From: Kiritimatiellia bacterium
Lineage (GTDB): Bacteria > Verrucomicrobiota > Kiritimatiellia > RFP12 > UBA1067
DNA: 43,646 nucleotides
Assembly: GCA_017403825.1 (NCBI GenBank)
Contig: JAFRDO010000051.1
Span: 1-43,646 of the forward strand
Reading direction: 5' to 3'
In this document: one piece after another, positions 24,597 through 31,717 of the stretch
Layout of the letters: every line of letters begins with the position of its first letter
Numbering within the stretch: position 1 is the first letter of the stretch
Program-made: the position numbers and the translations under genes
The notes under the pieces: model-generated
Told to the model about the DNA's origin: nothing
Database searches by the model: none
What the model saw: the letters and a program-made list of their open reading frames with translations, nothing else

Positions 24597-25985
24597 GTGG
24601 CACGGGTCGCGATAGCCTATCCGCCCCTGGAGTGCGAGAAGGGCGTAGCCCTCCTCACGCAAAACCGCCAGTTCCAGTGGTTCTCGCGGCCCACCTACAT
24701 CTTTCCCGTCGTGCCTGCCACGGCGGCGACGATGCTGAAGAATGCCGGTCACGAGGTGCTTTTCCTTGATGGCATAGCCGCCCAGCTAGCGCCGGAGGAG
24801 TTTGACCGCAAGCTCGCCGACTTCCGTCCCGACTATGTGGTCGTCGAGACCAAGACGCCGGTCGTCAAGCGCCACTGGAAGTGGATTGCCGCGCACGACT
24901 ACAAGGTGATCATGGTCGGCGACCACGTGACCGCACTGCCGCAGGAGTCGATTGAGAAGCCGGGCGTCTGGGCGGTCATTCCCGGCGGCGACTGGGACTA
25001 CGGCCTATGCGACTTCCTTGCCGGCGACTGCCACGGCGGCGTCTACCCGTTCGCGCTGCGCGACAGCCTGAAGGACGCTCCATGGATCGACCGCGACCTC
25101 GTTCACTGGGAGTTGTACGCCAAGAAGAACGGCAACTTCAGGCGGACGCCGGGGACATACGTGATGTCTGGTCGCGACTGCTGGCACGGCAAGTGCACGT
25201 TCTGCAGCTGGACGACCCTCTACCCGAAGTACCGCACGCGCGACCCGATCGATGTCGTGGACGAGATAGAGATGCTCGTCACGAAGTACGGCGTGAAGGA
25301 AGTGATGGACGACTCGGGCACGTTCCCCGTCGGCGAGTGGCTTACGACGTTCTGCAACGAGATGATCCGCCGCGGTCTTCCGAAGAAGGTCCGCATCGAC
25401 TGCAACATGCGCTTCGGCCGCCTCACGTTCGACGACTACCGGCTCATGCGCCGGGCGGGCTTCCAGTTCGTGCTGTTCGGCGTTGAGTCGGCCAACCAGG
25501 CCACGCTCGACCGCTTCTGCAAGGCCCTGAAGGTGGAAGATGTCGTGCAGGGCTGCGAGTGGGCGCACAAGGCCGGGCTAGACGTGCACCTTACCTTCAT
25601 GTTCGGTCATGCGTGGGAAGGACCGAAGGAGATTTCCAACACCGTTGCGCTCGCCCGTCGCCTGCTCGCGAAGGGATGGGCGTCCACGCTCCAGTGCACG
25701 CTAACGATACCGTATCCGGGCACGCCGCTCTTCCGCGAGCTGGAGGCGACCGACGGGCTGGTGACGAAGGACTGGGACGAGTACGACATGCGCCGGGCGA
25801 TCACGAAGACTCCGCAGGCGACCGAGGCCGAGATCAAGTGCGCCATCCAGCAGGTCTACCGCGGCTTCCTGCAGCCCGCCGCGCTCTGGCATCGCCTCAC
25901 CTCCACACGCACGCTTTTTGACTTTGGCTTCTACTATCGCGGCGTCCGCTCCCTCATCGGGCATTTGCTCGACTTCCGGAGTTGA
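24597..25985 (+). CDS. Cobalamin-binding-type radical SAM protein
   Basis: 462 residues from GTG 24597, 14 bases after the DUF481 stop. About 1-145 resemble a B12-binding Rossmann domain (RVAIAYPPLECEKGVALL, NAGHEVLFLDGIAAQL, YKVIMVGDHVTALP) without the DxHxxG motif, as in BchE-like enzymes. About 185-400 are the radical SAM barrel. The cluster cysteines are C195, C200 and C203 (DCWHGKCTFCSW), i.e. CX4CX2C rather than the usual CX3CX2C. GVESANQATLDRFCK and DVHLTFMFGHAWE are further family motifs. Members carry out methylations and ring formations; the substrate is not readable. It is the last gene before metK, which would supply its SAM. Confidence 0.88.
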   Translation: MARVAIAYPPLECEKGVALLTQNRQFQWFSRPTYIFPVVPATAATMLKNAGHEVLFLDGIAAQLAPEEFDRKLADFRPDYVVVETKTPVVKRHWKWIAAHDYKVIMVGDHVTALPQESIEKPGVWAVIPGGDWDYGLCDFLAGDCHGGVYPFALRDSLKDAPWIDRDLVHWELYAKKNGNFRRTPGTYVMSGRDCWHGKCTFCSWTTLYPKYRTRDPIDVVDEIEMLVTKYGVKEVMDDSGTFPVGEWLTTFCNEMIRRGLPKKVRIDCNMRFGRLTFDDYRLMRRAGFQFVLFGVESANQATLDRFCKALKVEDVVQGCEWAHKAGLDVHLTFMFGHAWEGPKEISNTVALARRLLAKGWASTLQCTLTIPYPGTPLFRELEATDGLVTKDWDEYDMRRAITKTPQATEAEIKCAIQQVYRGFLQPAALWHRLTSTRTLFDFGFYYRGVRSLIGHLLDFRS

Positions 25986-26013
25986 CGTGCCGGCGCACCG
26001 TTTGTGGTATAAT
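25982..26013 (+). promoter_or_regulatory. metK promoter
   Basis: TGGTATAAT with the hexamer at 26008-26013. A TTGACG at 25982-25987 is 20 bases away, longer than optimal, so the extended -10 probably carries recognition. The predicted start at about 26020 leaves a leader of about 74 bases. Confidence 0.55.
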
Positions 26014-26032
26014 ATGAATCAATCATTTCAGT

Positions 26033-26071
26033 CTGTGACGGGTCGGCGGGTGCCGGACCGTGTGACGGGCG
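26033..26071 (+). promoter_or_regulatory. Structured leader upstream of metK
   Basis: The metK leader holds a hairpin GGTC-GGC / GCC-GACC (26041-26047 with 26052-26059, one bulged G, loop GGGT), framed by two copies of GTGACGGG (26035-26042 and 26062-26069). No known SAM riboswitch class could be matched by eye. A cis-regulatory element is plausible because metK leaders often sense SAM, but it is only inferred. Confidence 0.35.
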
Positions 26072-26093
26072 AAAAAGTCTACAGGGAATGAAG

Positions 26094-27284
26094 ATGAACA
26101 AAGAAGGGCACAGCCACGTCTTTACGTCGGAGTCCGTTTCGGAAGGGCATCCCGACAAGGTGGCGGATCAGATTTCCGATGCAATCCTCGACGCCTGCCT
26201 GAAGGCGGACAGAAACGCGCACGTTGCCTGCGAGACGATGGTCGGGCCGGACGTGGTGGTTAACATGGGTGAAGTCACATGCCGCGGGTTCGAGAAGATC
26301 GACACCGCCGCGATCGCCCGCCGCGTGGCGAAGCGAATCGGCTACGACTGCCCTGGCGAAGGCTTCAGCTGGGACACGTTCAAGTACGTCTCGCACCTGC
26401 ACGGACAGTCTCCCGACATCGCGCAGGGCGTGAACCGCAGCGAAAAGGCGAAGCAGGGCGCCGGCGACCAGGGCATGATGTTCGGCTACGCGACGAACGA
26501 GACGGAGAGCTTCATGCCCGCGCCAGTCGTCTATTCGCACGGGCTGCTGAAGATGTTCGCTACGCTGCGCCACAGCGGTAAGCTGCCGTGGCTCCGTCCC
26601 GACGCAAAGAGCCAGCTGTCCGTCGTTTACGCGGACGGACGTCCGGTCCGTATCGATACTGTCGTTGTCTCACACCAGACCACGAAGGCAGGCGCGACGA
26701 AGAAGAACTACGCGACGCTGAAGAGACTCGCCGCAGAATTTCTCGCCGGCACCGGGCTGCTTACGTCCCGCACCAGGTTCTACATAAACCCGACTGGCCA
26801 GTTCGTAATCGGCGGGCCGTGCGGCGACTCCGGCCTTACCGGACGCAAGATCATCGTGGACACCTACGGCGGCATGGCCGCCCACGGCGGCGGAGCGTTC
26901 AGCGGCAAGGATCCGTCCAAGGTGGACCGCAGCGCGGCCTACTACGCGCGCTACGCGGCGAAGAACATCGTCGCCGCCGGCTACGCGGACCGCTGCCAGA
27001 TACAGGTAGCCTACGCGATAGGCGTCGACACGCCAGTCAGCTTCTGCGTCAAGACGTTCGGCACGGCGAAAAACGGCGCCACCAACGAGCGGCTGGAGCA
27101 GATGCTTGCTTCCGGCAAGGTTTTCGACTTCCGTCCCTACGAGCTTATACGTGATCTCCGCCTCCTTGTTCCGCGCGGCTGGTGCTACGAGGACACTGCC
27201 GCCTACGGACATTTTGGACGCGACGCATTCCCGTGGGAGCGGCTCGACAAGGTGGCGAAGCTGAAGAAGGCACTTGGGCGTTAA
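26094..27284 (+). CDS. metK: S-adenosylmethionine synthetase (methionine adenosyltransferase)
   Basis: 396 residues when started at ATG 26094, which has ACAGGGA 7 bases upstream; ATG 26088 would be only 1 base from it. It makes SAM from methionine and ATP in the cytoplasm. Motifs: SVSEGHPDKVADQISDAILD, QGAGDQGMMFGYATNET (ATP-binding hexapeptide region), GLTGRKIIVDTYGG and GGGAFSGKDPSKVDRSAAYYAR (phosphate-binding loop). Length is normal and all signature residues look intact. It overlaps hemW by 11 bases. Neighbouring radical SAM genes use its product. Confidence 0.97.
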   Translation: MNKEGHSHVFTSESVSEGHPDKVADQISDAILDACLKADRNAHVACETMVGPDVVVNMGEVTCRGFEKIDTAAIARRVAKRIGYDCPGEGFSWDTFKYVSHLHGQSPDIAQGVNRSEKAKQGAGDQGMMFGYATNETESFMPAPVVYSHGLLKMFATLRHSGKLPWLRPDAKSQLSVVYADGRPVRIDTVVVSHQTTKAGATKKNYATLKRLAAEFLAGTGLLTSRTRFYINPTGQFVIGGPCGDSGLTGRKIIVDTYGGMAAHGGGAFSGKDPSKVDRSAAYYARYAAKNIVAAGYADRCQIQVAYAIGVDTPVSFCVKTFGTAKNGATNERLEQMLASGKVFDFRPYELIRDLRLLVPRGWCYEDTAAYGHFGRDAFPWERLDKVAKLKKALGR

Positions 27285-28299
27285 TCTCTACGTCCACTTT
27301 CCGTTCTGCCGCCGGAAATGCGCCTACTGCGCGCTCCATTCGCGGCCCGGCGTTTCCGCCGCGGACAGGGCCGGCTACGTCGCCGCTCTTGTGGAGCGAG
27401 TCCGGCAGCTCGGCTCCTGCGTTGACGGACTCGCTACCGTCTACTTCGGGGGCGGTACGCCCGTGCTCTGCGATCTCTCGCCGCTTCTGAACGCACTGGC
27501 GCCGAAACTCCTGCCCGACGCCGAGTTCACCGTGGAGCTTCATCCGCTGGACGTCGCGCCGGACCTCCTGTCGCGGTTGCGTGACGGGGGCGTAAACCGC
27601 ATCTCGATGGGCGTGCAGTCGCTTGAGGACGATGTGCTGTCCGCGATGGGGCGCGGCTATTCCGCAGACGACGCGGAGCGGGCGTTCTGCCTTGTCCGCA
27701 AGACCTTCGACAACGCCGGGATCGACCTGATTGTCGGCTATCCAGGCGAGCGTGACGACTGGGCGGCCCTGCTGCCGCGCCTTTCCGATTGGGGGTTGTC
27801 GCACTGTTCCGTATATGCGCTGCAGAACGAGCGCGGACTCAAGAACGTCGCCGATGACGATACGGTCCTCTCTCGCCTCGCAGCCGCCGCGTCGCGTTTG
27901 CGCGACCTCGGGCTGGAGCGTTACGAGATATCAAACTATGCCGTGCCTGGACGCGAATGTCGCCACAACATGGCCGTCTGGCGCGGCGAGGACTACTTCG
28001 GACTCGGAGAGGGGGCTCACGGACGTCTCGGCCTTCTGCGGACCATTGACTATCTGGGGCCGTCTGCCGCGACGGAGACCGTCACTCCGGCGGCGGACTG
28101 GGCGGAGCGCAGGCTGTTCCGGCTGCGCACGCGCGAAGGGCTGGACGTGTCGCGTCTCGGCGGCGAACTGCCGCGAGCTTGGGCGACGGCCCTTGCGAAG
28201 CGTGTGCAGGAGGGGCTGCTGGTGCAGGACGGCACCGTATATCGGCTGACGGAGCGCGGCACAGAGGTCTGTGACTCGATACTTGCGGACTTTGTCTGA
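27274..28299 (+). CDS. hemW: HemW-like radical SAM protein (coproporphyrinogen III oxidase-like family)
   Basis: 341 residues from TTG 27274, overlapping the end of metK. The radical SAM cluster motif CRRKCAYC is at residues 12-19, followed by YFGGGTP, RISMGVQSLEDDVL, DLIVGYPGE, RYEISNYAVPGRECRHN and FGLGEGAHG, which together are the HemW pattern. HemW is considered a heme chaperone or delivery protein rather than a true oxygen-independent coproporphyrinogen oxidase. It is slightly short (usual 370-380) because it starts close to the barrel. The tRNA-Ser promoter begins inside its last codons. Confidence 0.88.
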   Translation: MGVNLYVHFPFCRRKCAYCALHSRPGVSAADRAGYVAALVERVRQLGSCVDGLATVYFGGGTPVLCDLSPLLNALAPKLLPDAEFTVELHPLDVAPDLLSRLRDGGVNRISMGVQSLEDDVLSAMGRGYSADDAERAFCLVRKTFDNAGIDLIVGYPGERDDWAALLPRLSDWGLSHCSVYALQNERGLKNVADDDTVLSRLAAAASRLRDLGLERYEISNYAVPGRECRHNMAVWRGEDYFGLGEGAHGRLGLLRTIDYLGPSAATETVTPAADWAERRLFRLRTREGLDVSRLGGELPRAWATALAKRVQEGLLVQDGTVYRLTERGTEVCDSILADFV

Positions 28300-28312
28300 A
28301 AGATGGTATAAT
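28283..28312 (+). promoter_or_regulatory. tRNA-Ser promoter
   Basis: TTGCGG (28283-28288) inside the end of hemW, an 18-base spacer ending in TGG, and TATAAT (28307-28312), 17 bases before the mature tRNA 5' end. Confidence 0.7.
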
Positions 28313-28329
28313 GCCGAATGTCGCGTCAG

Positions 28330-28417
28330 GGAGGGATGGCAGAGTGGTTGAATGCACCGGTCTTGAAAACCGGCGGGCCGCAAGGTCTCGGGGGTTCGAA
28401 TCCCTCTCCCTCCGCCA
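28330..28417 (+). tRNA. tRNA-Ser (anticodon UGA)
   Basis: An 88-base class II tRNA with encoded CCA. Acceptor stem GGAGGGA pairs with TCCCTCC; the anticodon arm is CCGGT-CTTGAAA-ACCGG with anticodon TGA; a long variable arm follows; the T loop is TTCGAAT with a GGGGG/CCCTC stem; the discriminator is G and CCA is at 28415-28417. No integrase or duplicated tRNA end was found around it. Confidence 0.97.
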
Positions 28418-28445
28418 TTCGGGCAGTGCATCTACGACACGGACG

Positions 28446-29648
28446 CTATCGACCGGTCGATTGACTCCTGTATTGACGCATTGTCGCGCCGAAGCGCTTC
28501 TTGAATAACCGCTTTAGGTGGTCCGGGTCGTTGAAACCGCAATCGCGCCCGATCTGGAGGATCGTATGGTCGGTCCTTTCGAGCTGTTGGCATACTTCGG
28601 CAAGACGTACGTCAATGATGTCTTCGTTGATGGACTTTCCGCTTGCCTGCCTAAAGCGGAGGTTGAGGAGGCTTCGCGAAACACCGACGTGCGCGATGAC
28701 GTCGTTTGGGCGGATGCCGTCACATGCGTGCTCGGCTATGTATTCGCGGGCCTTCTCCACAAGCGCTGTGGCCGGTGGGATATGTGCGGAAGATCCTCGC
28801 CCGAACAAGTGCGTGCCCGCGACGTGGATTGTGCGACGTGACGGATTTCTGTGGTGCAGAAGCTTATCCAGCGTTGCGGCCGCCTTGTAGCCAAGTTCGC
28901 GGAACGGCAGCTGGAGGCTGGACAGCGGTGGAATCGTGTTGGAGAAGACTAGCGGATCGTTGTCGCAGCCGATGACCGTCACCTGGCCTGGAACCTTGAA
29001 TCCCAGCTGGTCGCAGACTGTCAGCACTTTTGCCGCGAAGAGATCGTTTGCTCCGAACACGGCAGTCGGCTTTGGGAGGCGGTCGAGCCACGTTGCCAGT
29101 TCATCGAGTGAGATCGTAGGCGCTTCGGGTCCGGTTTGCACAGTGCCGGATTTGCTTTTTGGAAATTCGAAAAGCGGCGTATTGCGAGGCATGGCGGAGC
29201 GGAATCCCTTTTCCCGTTCGATGGACCATGGAAAGCGGATTGCGCCGTGTACGAAACCGTATGACGCAAAACGTCCCAGCGAATTGAAATAGCGCGCGGC
29301 ATCCTTGCCGACGGATATGCTGTCGATCAGGAGCGAACGGCAGTATGGATGTTTGGCGAACAGCGGGACAAGATACTCGTTCGTGACGACAATCTTCAGG
29401 TGTGGGTTTTCGCTGATGATTGTGTCGGCAAGTCGGTCAATGTCGTAGGCGATGTACAGAATGAGTCCGTCGGCACCTTTCAAAGCGTCGTAGAGCGTGC
29501 CATTGACGATGGCGGTACGCATGTTGATGGTTTGCACCATCCAATGGGGATGCTCGCTTACGTAGTCGAACACGCCGGACAAATGTTCGCGTCCGTCGCT
29601 TCCGTTTGTCGGTATGGCGACCACGACATTGGCTTTTGCAGATTTCAT
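28446..29648 (-). CDS. XylR-type AraC-family transcriptional regulator (divergent from LamG/GH97 locus)
   Basis: 400 residues from ATG 29648. About 5-275 are a LacI/PBP-like sensor (NVVVAIPTNGSDGREHLSG, YDALKGADGLILYIAYD, QVTVIGCDNDPLVFSNTIPP). About 295-395 are two AraC helix-turn-helices (GIRPNDVIAHVGVSRSLLNLRF; TILQIGRDCGFNDPDHLKRLFKKRFGATMRQYR). The architecture matches the other regulator in the window. The promoter is an extended -10 TGGTATACT ending 9 bases before the ATG, so it should be leaderless. Two direct repeats lie between it and the LamG promoter and are the likely operator; the expected role is sugar-dependent control of the 29780-36514 hydrolase genes and of itself. Confidence 0.92.
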   Translation of the reverse strand: MKSAKANVVVAIPTNGSDGREHLSGVFDYVSEHPHWMVQTINMRTAIVNGTLYDALKGADGLILYIAYDIDRLADTIISENPHLKIVVTNEYLVPLFAKHPYCRSLLIDSISVGKDAARYFNSLGRFASYGFVHGAIRFPWSIEREKGFRSAMPRNTPLFEFPKSKSGTVQTGPEAPTISLDELATWLDRLPKPTAVFGANDLFAAKVLTVCDQLGFKVPGQVTVIGCDNDPLVFSNTIPPLSSLQLPFRELGYKAAATLDKLLHHRNPSRRTIHVAGTHLFGRGSSAHIPPATALVEKAREYIAEHACDGIRPNDVIAHVGVSRSLLNLRFRQASGKSINEDIIDVRLAEVCQQLERTDHTILQIGRDCGFNDPDHLKRLFKKRFGATMRQYRSQSTGR

Positions 29649-29656
29649 CAGAGGAT

Positions 29657-29665
29657 AGTATACCA
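29657..29665 (-). promoter_or_regulatory. Extended -10 of the AraC/XylR regulator
   Basis: Minus strand TGGTATACT; the hexamer occupies 29657-29662 and ends nine bases before the ATG at 29648. The -35 area falls in the first copy of the direct repeat, consistent with autoregulation. Confidence 0.55.
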
Positions 29666-29671
29666 TAATTG

Positions 29672-29712
29672 TTGGCGTATAAGCCGTGTTTCTTTTGGCG
29701 CAGAAGCCGTGT
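29672..29712. promoter_or_regulatory. Two 18-bp direct repeats, probable AraC/XylR operator
   Basis: TTGGCGTATAAGCCGTGT (29672-29689) and TTGGCGCAGAAGCCGTGT (29695-29712) match at 16 of 18 positions and repeat every 23 bases, close to two helical turns. AraC-family proteins bind direct repeats of about 17 bp with such a period. The downstream copy ends 7 bases before the LamG -35 box, an activating position. Confidence 0.6.
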
Positions 29713-29719
29713 ATTCTAC

Positions 29720-29748
29720 TTGTGGCAAGATGTGTTAAATGGTACAAT
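29720..29748 (+). promoter_or_regulatory. Promoter of the LamG-like gene
   Basis: TTGTGG (29720-29725), a 17-base spacer ending in TGG, and TACAAT (29743-29748). The leader is about 25 bases with TAAGGAG 7 bases before the ATG. Confidence 0.65.
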
Positions 29749-29779
29749 GCTCACTAAACAATAGTTAAGGAGTTGACTT

Positions 29780-31693
29780 ATGCAAAAGTTGATGTGCGCA
29801 CGTGCAAGGCAGAATTGCAGTCGTATTTTGGTTTCACTGATTGTTGCGCTTAGCTGCGCAACGACATTCGGCGCAAGTGTCTGGCAGGATGCGTTGCTCT
29901 GGTTCAACGGCCCCGTCGATGCCAACAACGACGGCAAGTGGACCGGCAACGTCTCTGCCACCGACAGCGGCGTATCCGTTCCGCGCAAGTGCGACGGTAC
30001 GGGTGGTGCCACATGCGAAATGCCCGACGCTCGCCATGGCACCCTTGCATCGTCCAACACGCAGAAGCTGAACTACTCGACTGGCTCCGCGACTGTTTAC
30101 CAGCAGTCAGGCTTCCTAATCCGCACGAACGACGTCCACTTCACGGCATGGGGCAACAAGACCGCCGCGTGGCCCTGCCTGTATCTCCCGCAGGCCGCAA
30201 ACGGGGCTACCTGCTATGCCCAACGCTGGCAGATGTTCGACGGGGCAAAGCTCATTTCCGGCAACCAGTGGACCATCCTGTTCCGTTGCCGCATTGACGA
30301 CTATCTCCTGGAAGGAAACCCGGCTTGGGTCTGGTGCACGAAGACAGACACATCCAAAGGCGGTGCGGAAAAGGAAATCCGCATCGGTTTTGGCAGGAAT
30401 CCCAACAATGCGTCAGACACGAAAAACTATGTCAAGATATGCCTAGGCATAACCCAGCCCGCACTGATCGACCTTTGCGTCGAGACGAACGAATGGCTTG
30501 AAGTCGCCGTTGTCGTGGATGGCCGTGCCGAGGCGCACTCCATCCGCGCCTCGTTGGCGAGACCAAACGACGTTCGCTGGTATCGCGACTATACCGTTCC
30601 CTATGACCATGCGAACTACACCACAAACTTCTATCCGGGCAACGTCTGGCTTGGAGGTCCGCGCTATGGAGCCATAACCTCCAACAAAGACAACTTCCGT
30701 GGCGATGTCCAGATGTTCGCGATATGGAACCGGTGCCTTTCCGACCGCGAGGTCTGCGAGGCATTCGGCGGCGGTGCGCCCAACCGTTTCCGTCTCGGCG
30801 AAGAGGGATGCACAGCGGAGATGTACGGCGGCGCGGCTCCGGCGGCAGACACGACCGTCACGCTCGATCCGCTCGCCAGCGACAAGCGGTCGTTCCCGAC
30901 GACGCTTACGAAAGGAGCGACGTTCCGCATTCCGTTCTCGGTAGACAAGTATGCTGCCAACACGGCGCACTGGGTGCGCTTCAAGGCGCAGACAGGTTCC
31001 GCCTTCGGAACGATAGCCGTAGCCCTCGACGGCGTCGCCCTTGACCCGCTCGACGTCTCCTCCGGTAGCAACGCCTACATCTGGGTTCCCGGCGAGAAGT
31101 TCACAATTGGCGACCACGTGCTGACGCTCACGCGCATCGACAACGACGCCGGCAGTCTCGACTACGACGTGATCGAGCTTGGCGGCAACTGGCACGCTGG
31201 CATTGTGGACGGTAACGCCGGCGACGCGACTTCGGACAGCGTGAAGAACTCCGCGACATCCACCCACGCCCCCGACATCTGGTATCCCGACTCCCTCAAC
31301 CTAAAGGAGTTCGTTCGCTACGTCGGTCGCAACAAGAGCGGTACGCTGCATCGTGCCAAGACGATTGTCTGGAATCTGCCGCAGGGCGCGGCGGAGAAGT
31401 TTGGAATGCAGATGAGCTACAAGTGCCTCTACTACGGCGAGACGCCGCTCACTAACTCACTTGTGACAACCGTGAACGGCACCGTTGTGCATGAGAATAC
31501 TGATGTTCGCGGCAGCCTCGTCTCCTTCAAGATTGAGCCGGGGTCCGGTGTCTTTCGTGGTGGCGAGAACATGATTGTCCTTGACTTTGCTGAACCGACA
31601 CGCACCGACAGCAAGAACGACTGGATTACGCCGGATATGATTGCCATCGAGCCATTGAAACCGAAGAAGGGGTTGGCGATCATCTTTAAGTGA
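29780..31693 (+). CDS. Large secreted LamG-like carbohydrate-binding protein
   Basis: 637 residues; AAGGAG is 7 bases upstream. A long signal peptide spans about 1-33 (ILVSLIVALSCATTFGA). About 35-330 resemble a concanavalin/LamG beta-sandwich (NQWTILFRCRIDDYLL, NEWLEVAVVVDGRAEAHS, RGDVQMFAIWNRCLSDREVCEAFGG); the last phrase is typical of LamG domains. About 345-630 look like two more beta-sandwich modules (PFSVDKYAANTAHWVRFKAQ, LVSFKIEPGSGVFRGGENMIVLDFA). No catalytic signature is seen, so glycan binding is inferred. It ends KPKKGLAIIFK, one of the tails discussed separately. It is the first gene of the regulated hydrolase locus; GH97 follows after 25 bases. Confidence 0.75.
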   Translation: MQKLMCARARQNCSRILVSLIVALSCATTFGASVWQDALLWFNGPVDANNDGKWTGNVSATDSGVSVPRKCDGTGGATCEMPDARHGTLASSNTQKLNYSTGSATVYQQSGFLIRTNDVHFTAWGNKTAAWPCLYLPQAANGATCYAQRWQMFDGAKLISGNQWTILFRCRIDDYLLEGNPAWVWCTKTDTSKGGAEKEIRIGFGRNPNNASDTKNYVKICLGITQPALIDLCVETNEWLEVAVVVDGRAEAHSIRASLARPNDVRWYRDYTVPYDHANYTTNFYPGNVWLGGPRYGAITSNKDNFRGDVQMFAIWNRCLSDREVCEAFGGGAPNRFRLGEEGCTAEMYGGAAPAADTTVTLDPLASDKRSFPTTLTKGATFRIPFSVDKYAANTAHWVRFKAQTGSAFGTIAVALDGVALDPLDVSSGSNAYIWVPGEKFTIGDHVLTLTRIDNDAGSLDYDVIELGGNWHAGIVDGNAGDATSDSVKNSATSTHAPDIWYPDSLNLKEFVRYVGRNKSGTLHRAKTIVWNLPQGAAEKFGMQMSYKCLYYGETPLTNSLVTTVNGTVVHENTDVRGSLVSFKIEPGSGVFRGGENMIVLDFAEPTRTDSKNDWITPDMIAIEPLKPKKGLAIIFK

Positions 31694-31700
31694 GGGGATA

Positions 31701-31709
31701 TGCTATAAT
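31701..31709 (+). promoter_or_regulatory. Extended -10 for the GH97 gene
   Basis: TGCTATAAT with the hexamer at 31704-31709, nine bases before the GH97 ATG. This would give a secondary, leaderless transcript from within the operon. Confidence 0.5.
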
Positions 31710-31717
31710 ATCTCATC

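Noticed and set aside
26020..26093. Known SAM riboswitch class in the metK leader
   Set aside because: I could not match the conserved bases of any class I know by eye; only an unnamed hairpin is reported.
28300..28470. Integration site of a mobile element at tRNA-Ser, and a 14-bp palindrome ATCGACCGGTCGAT at 28448-28461
   Set aside because: No integrase gene and no second copy of the tRNA 3' end were found in the window; the palindrome lies in coding DNA at the end of the AraC gene and may be chance.
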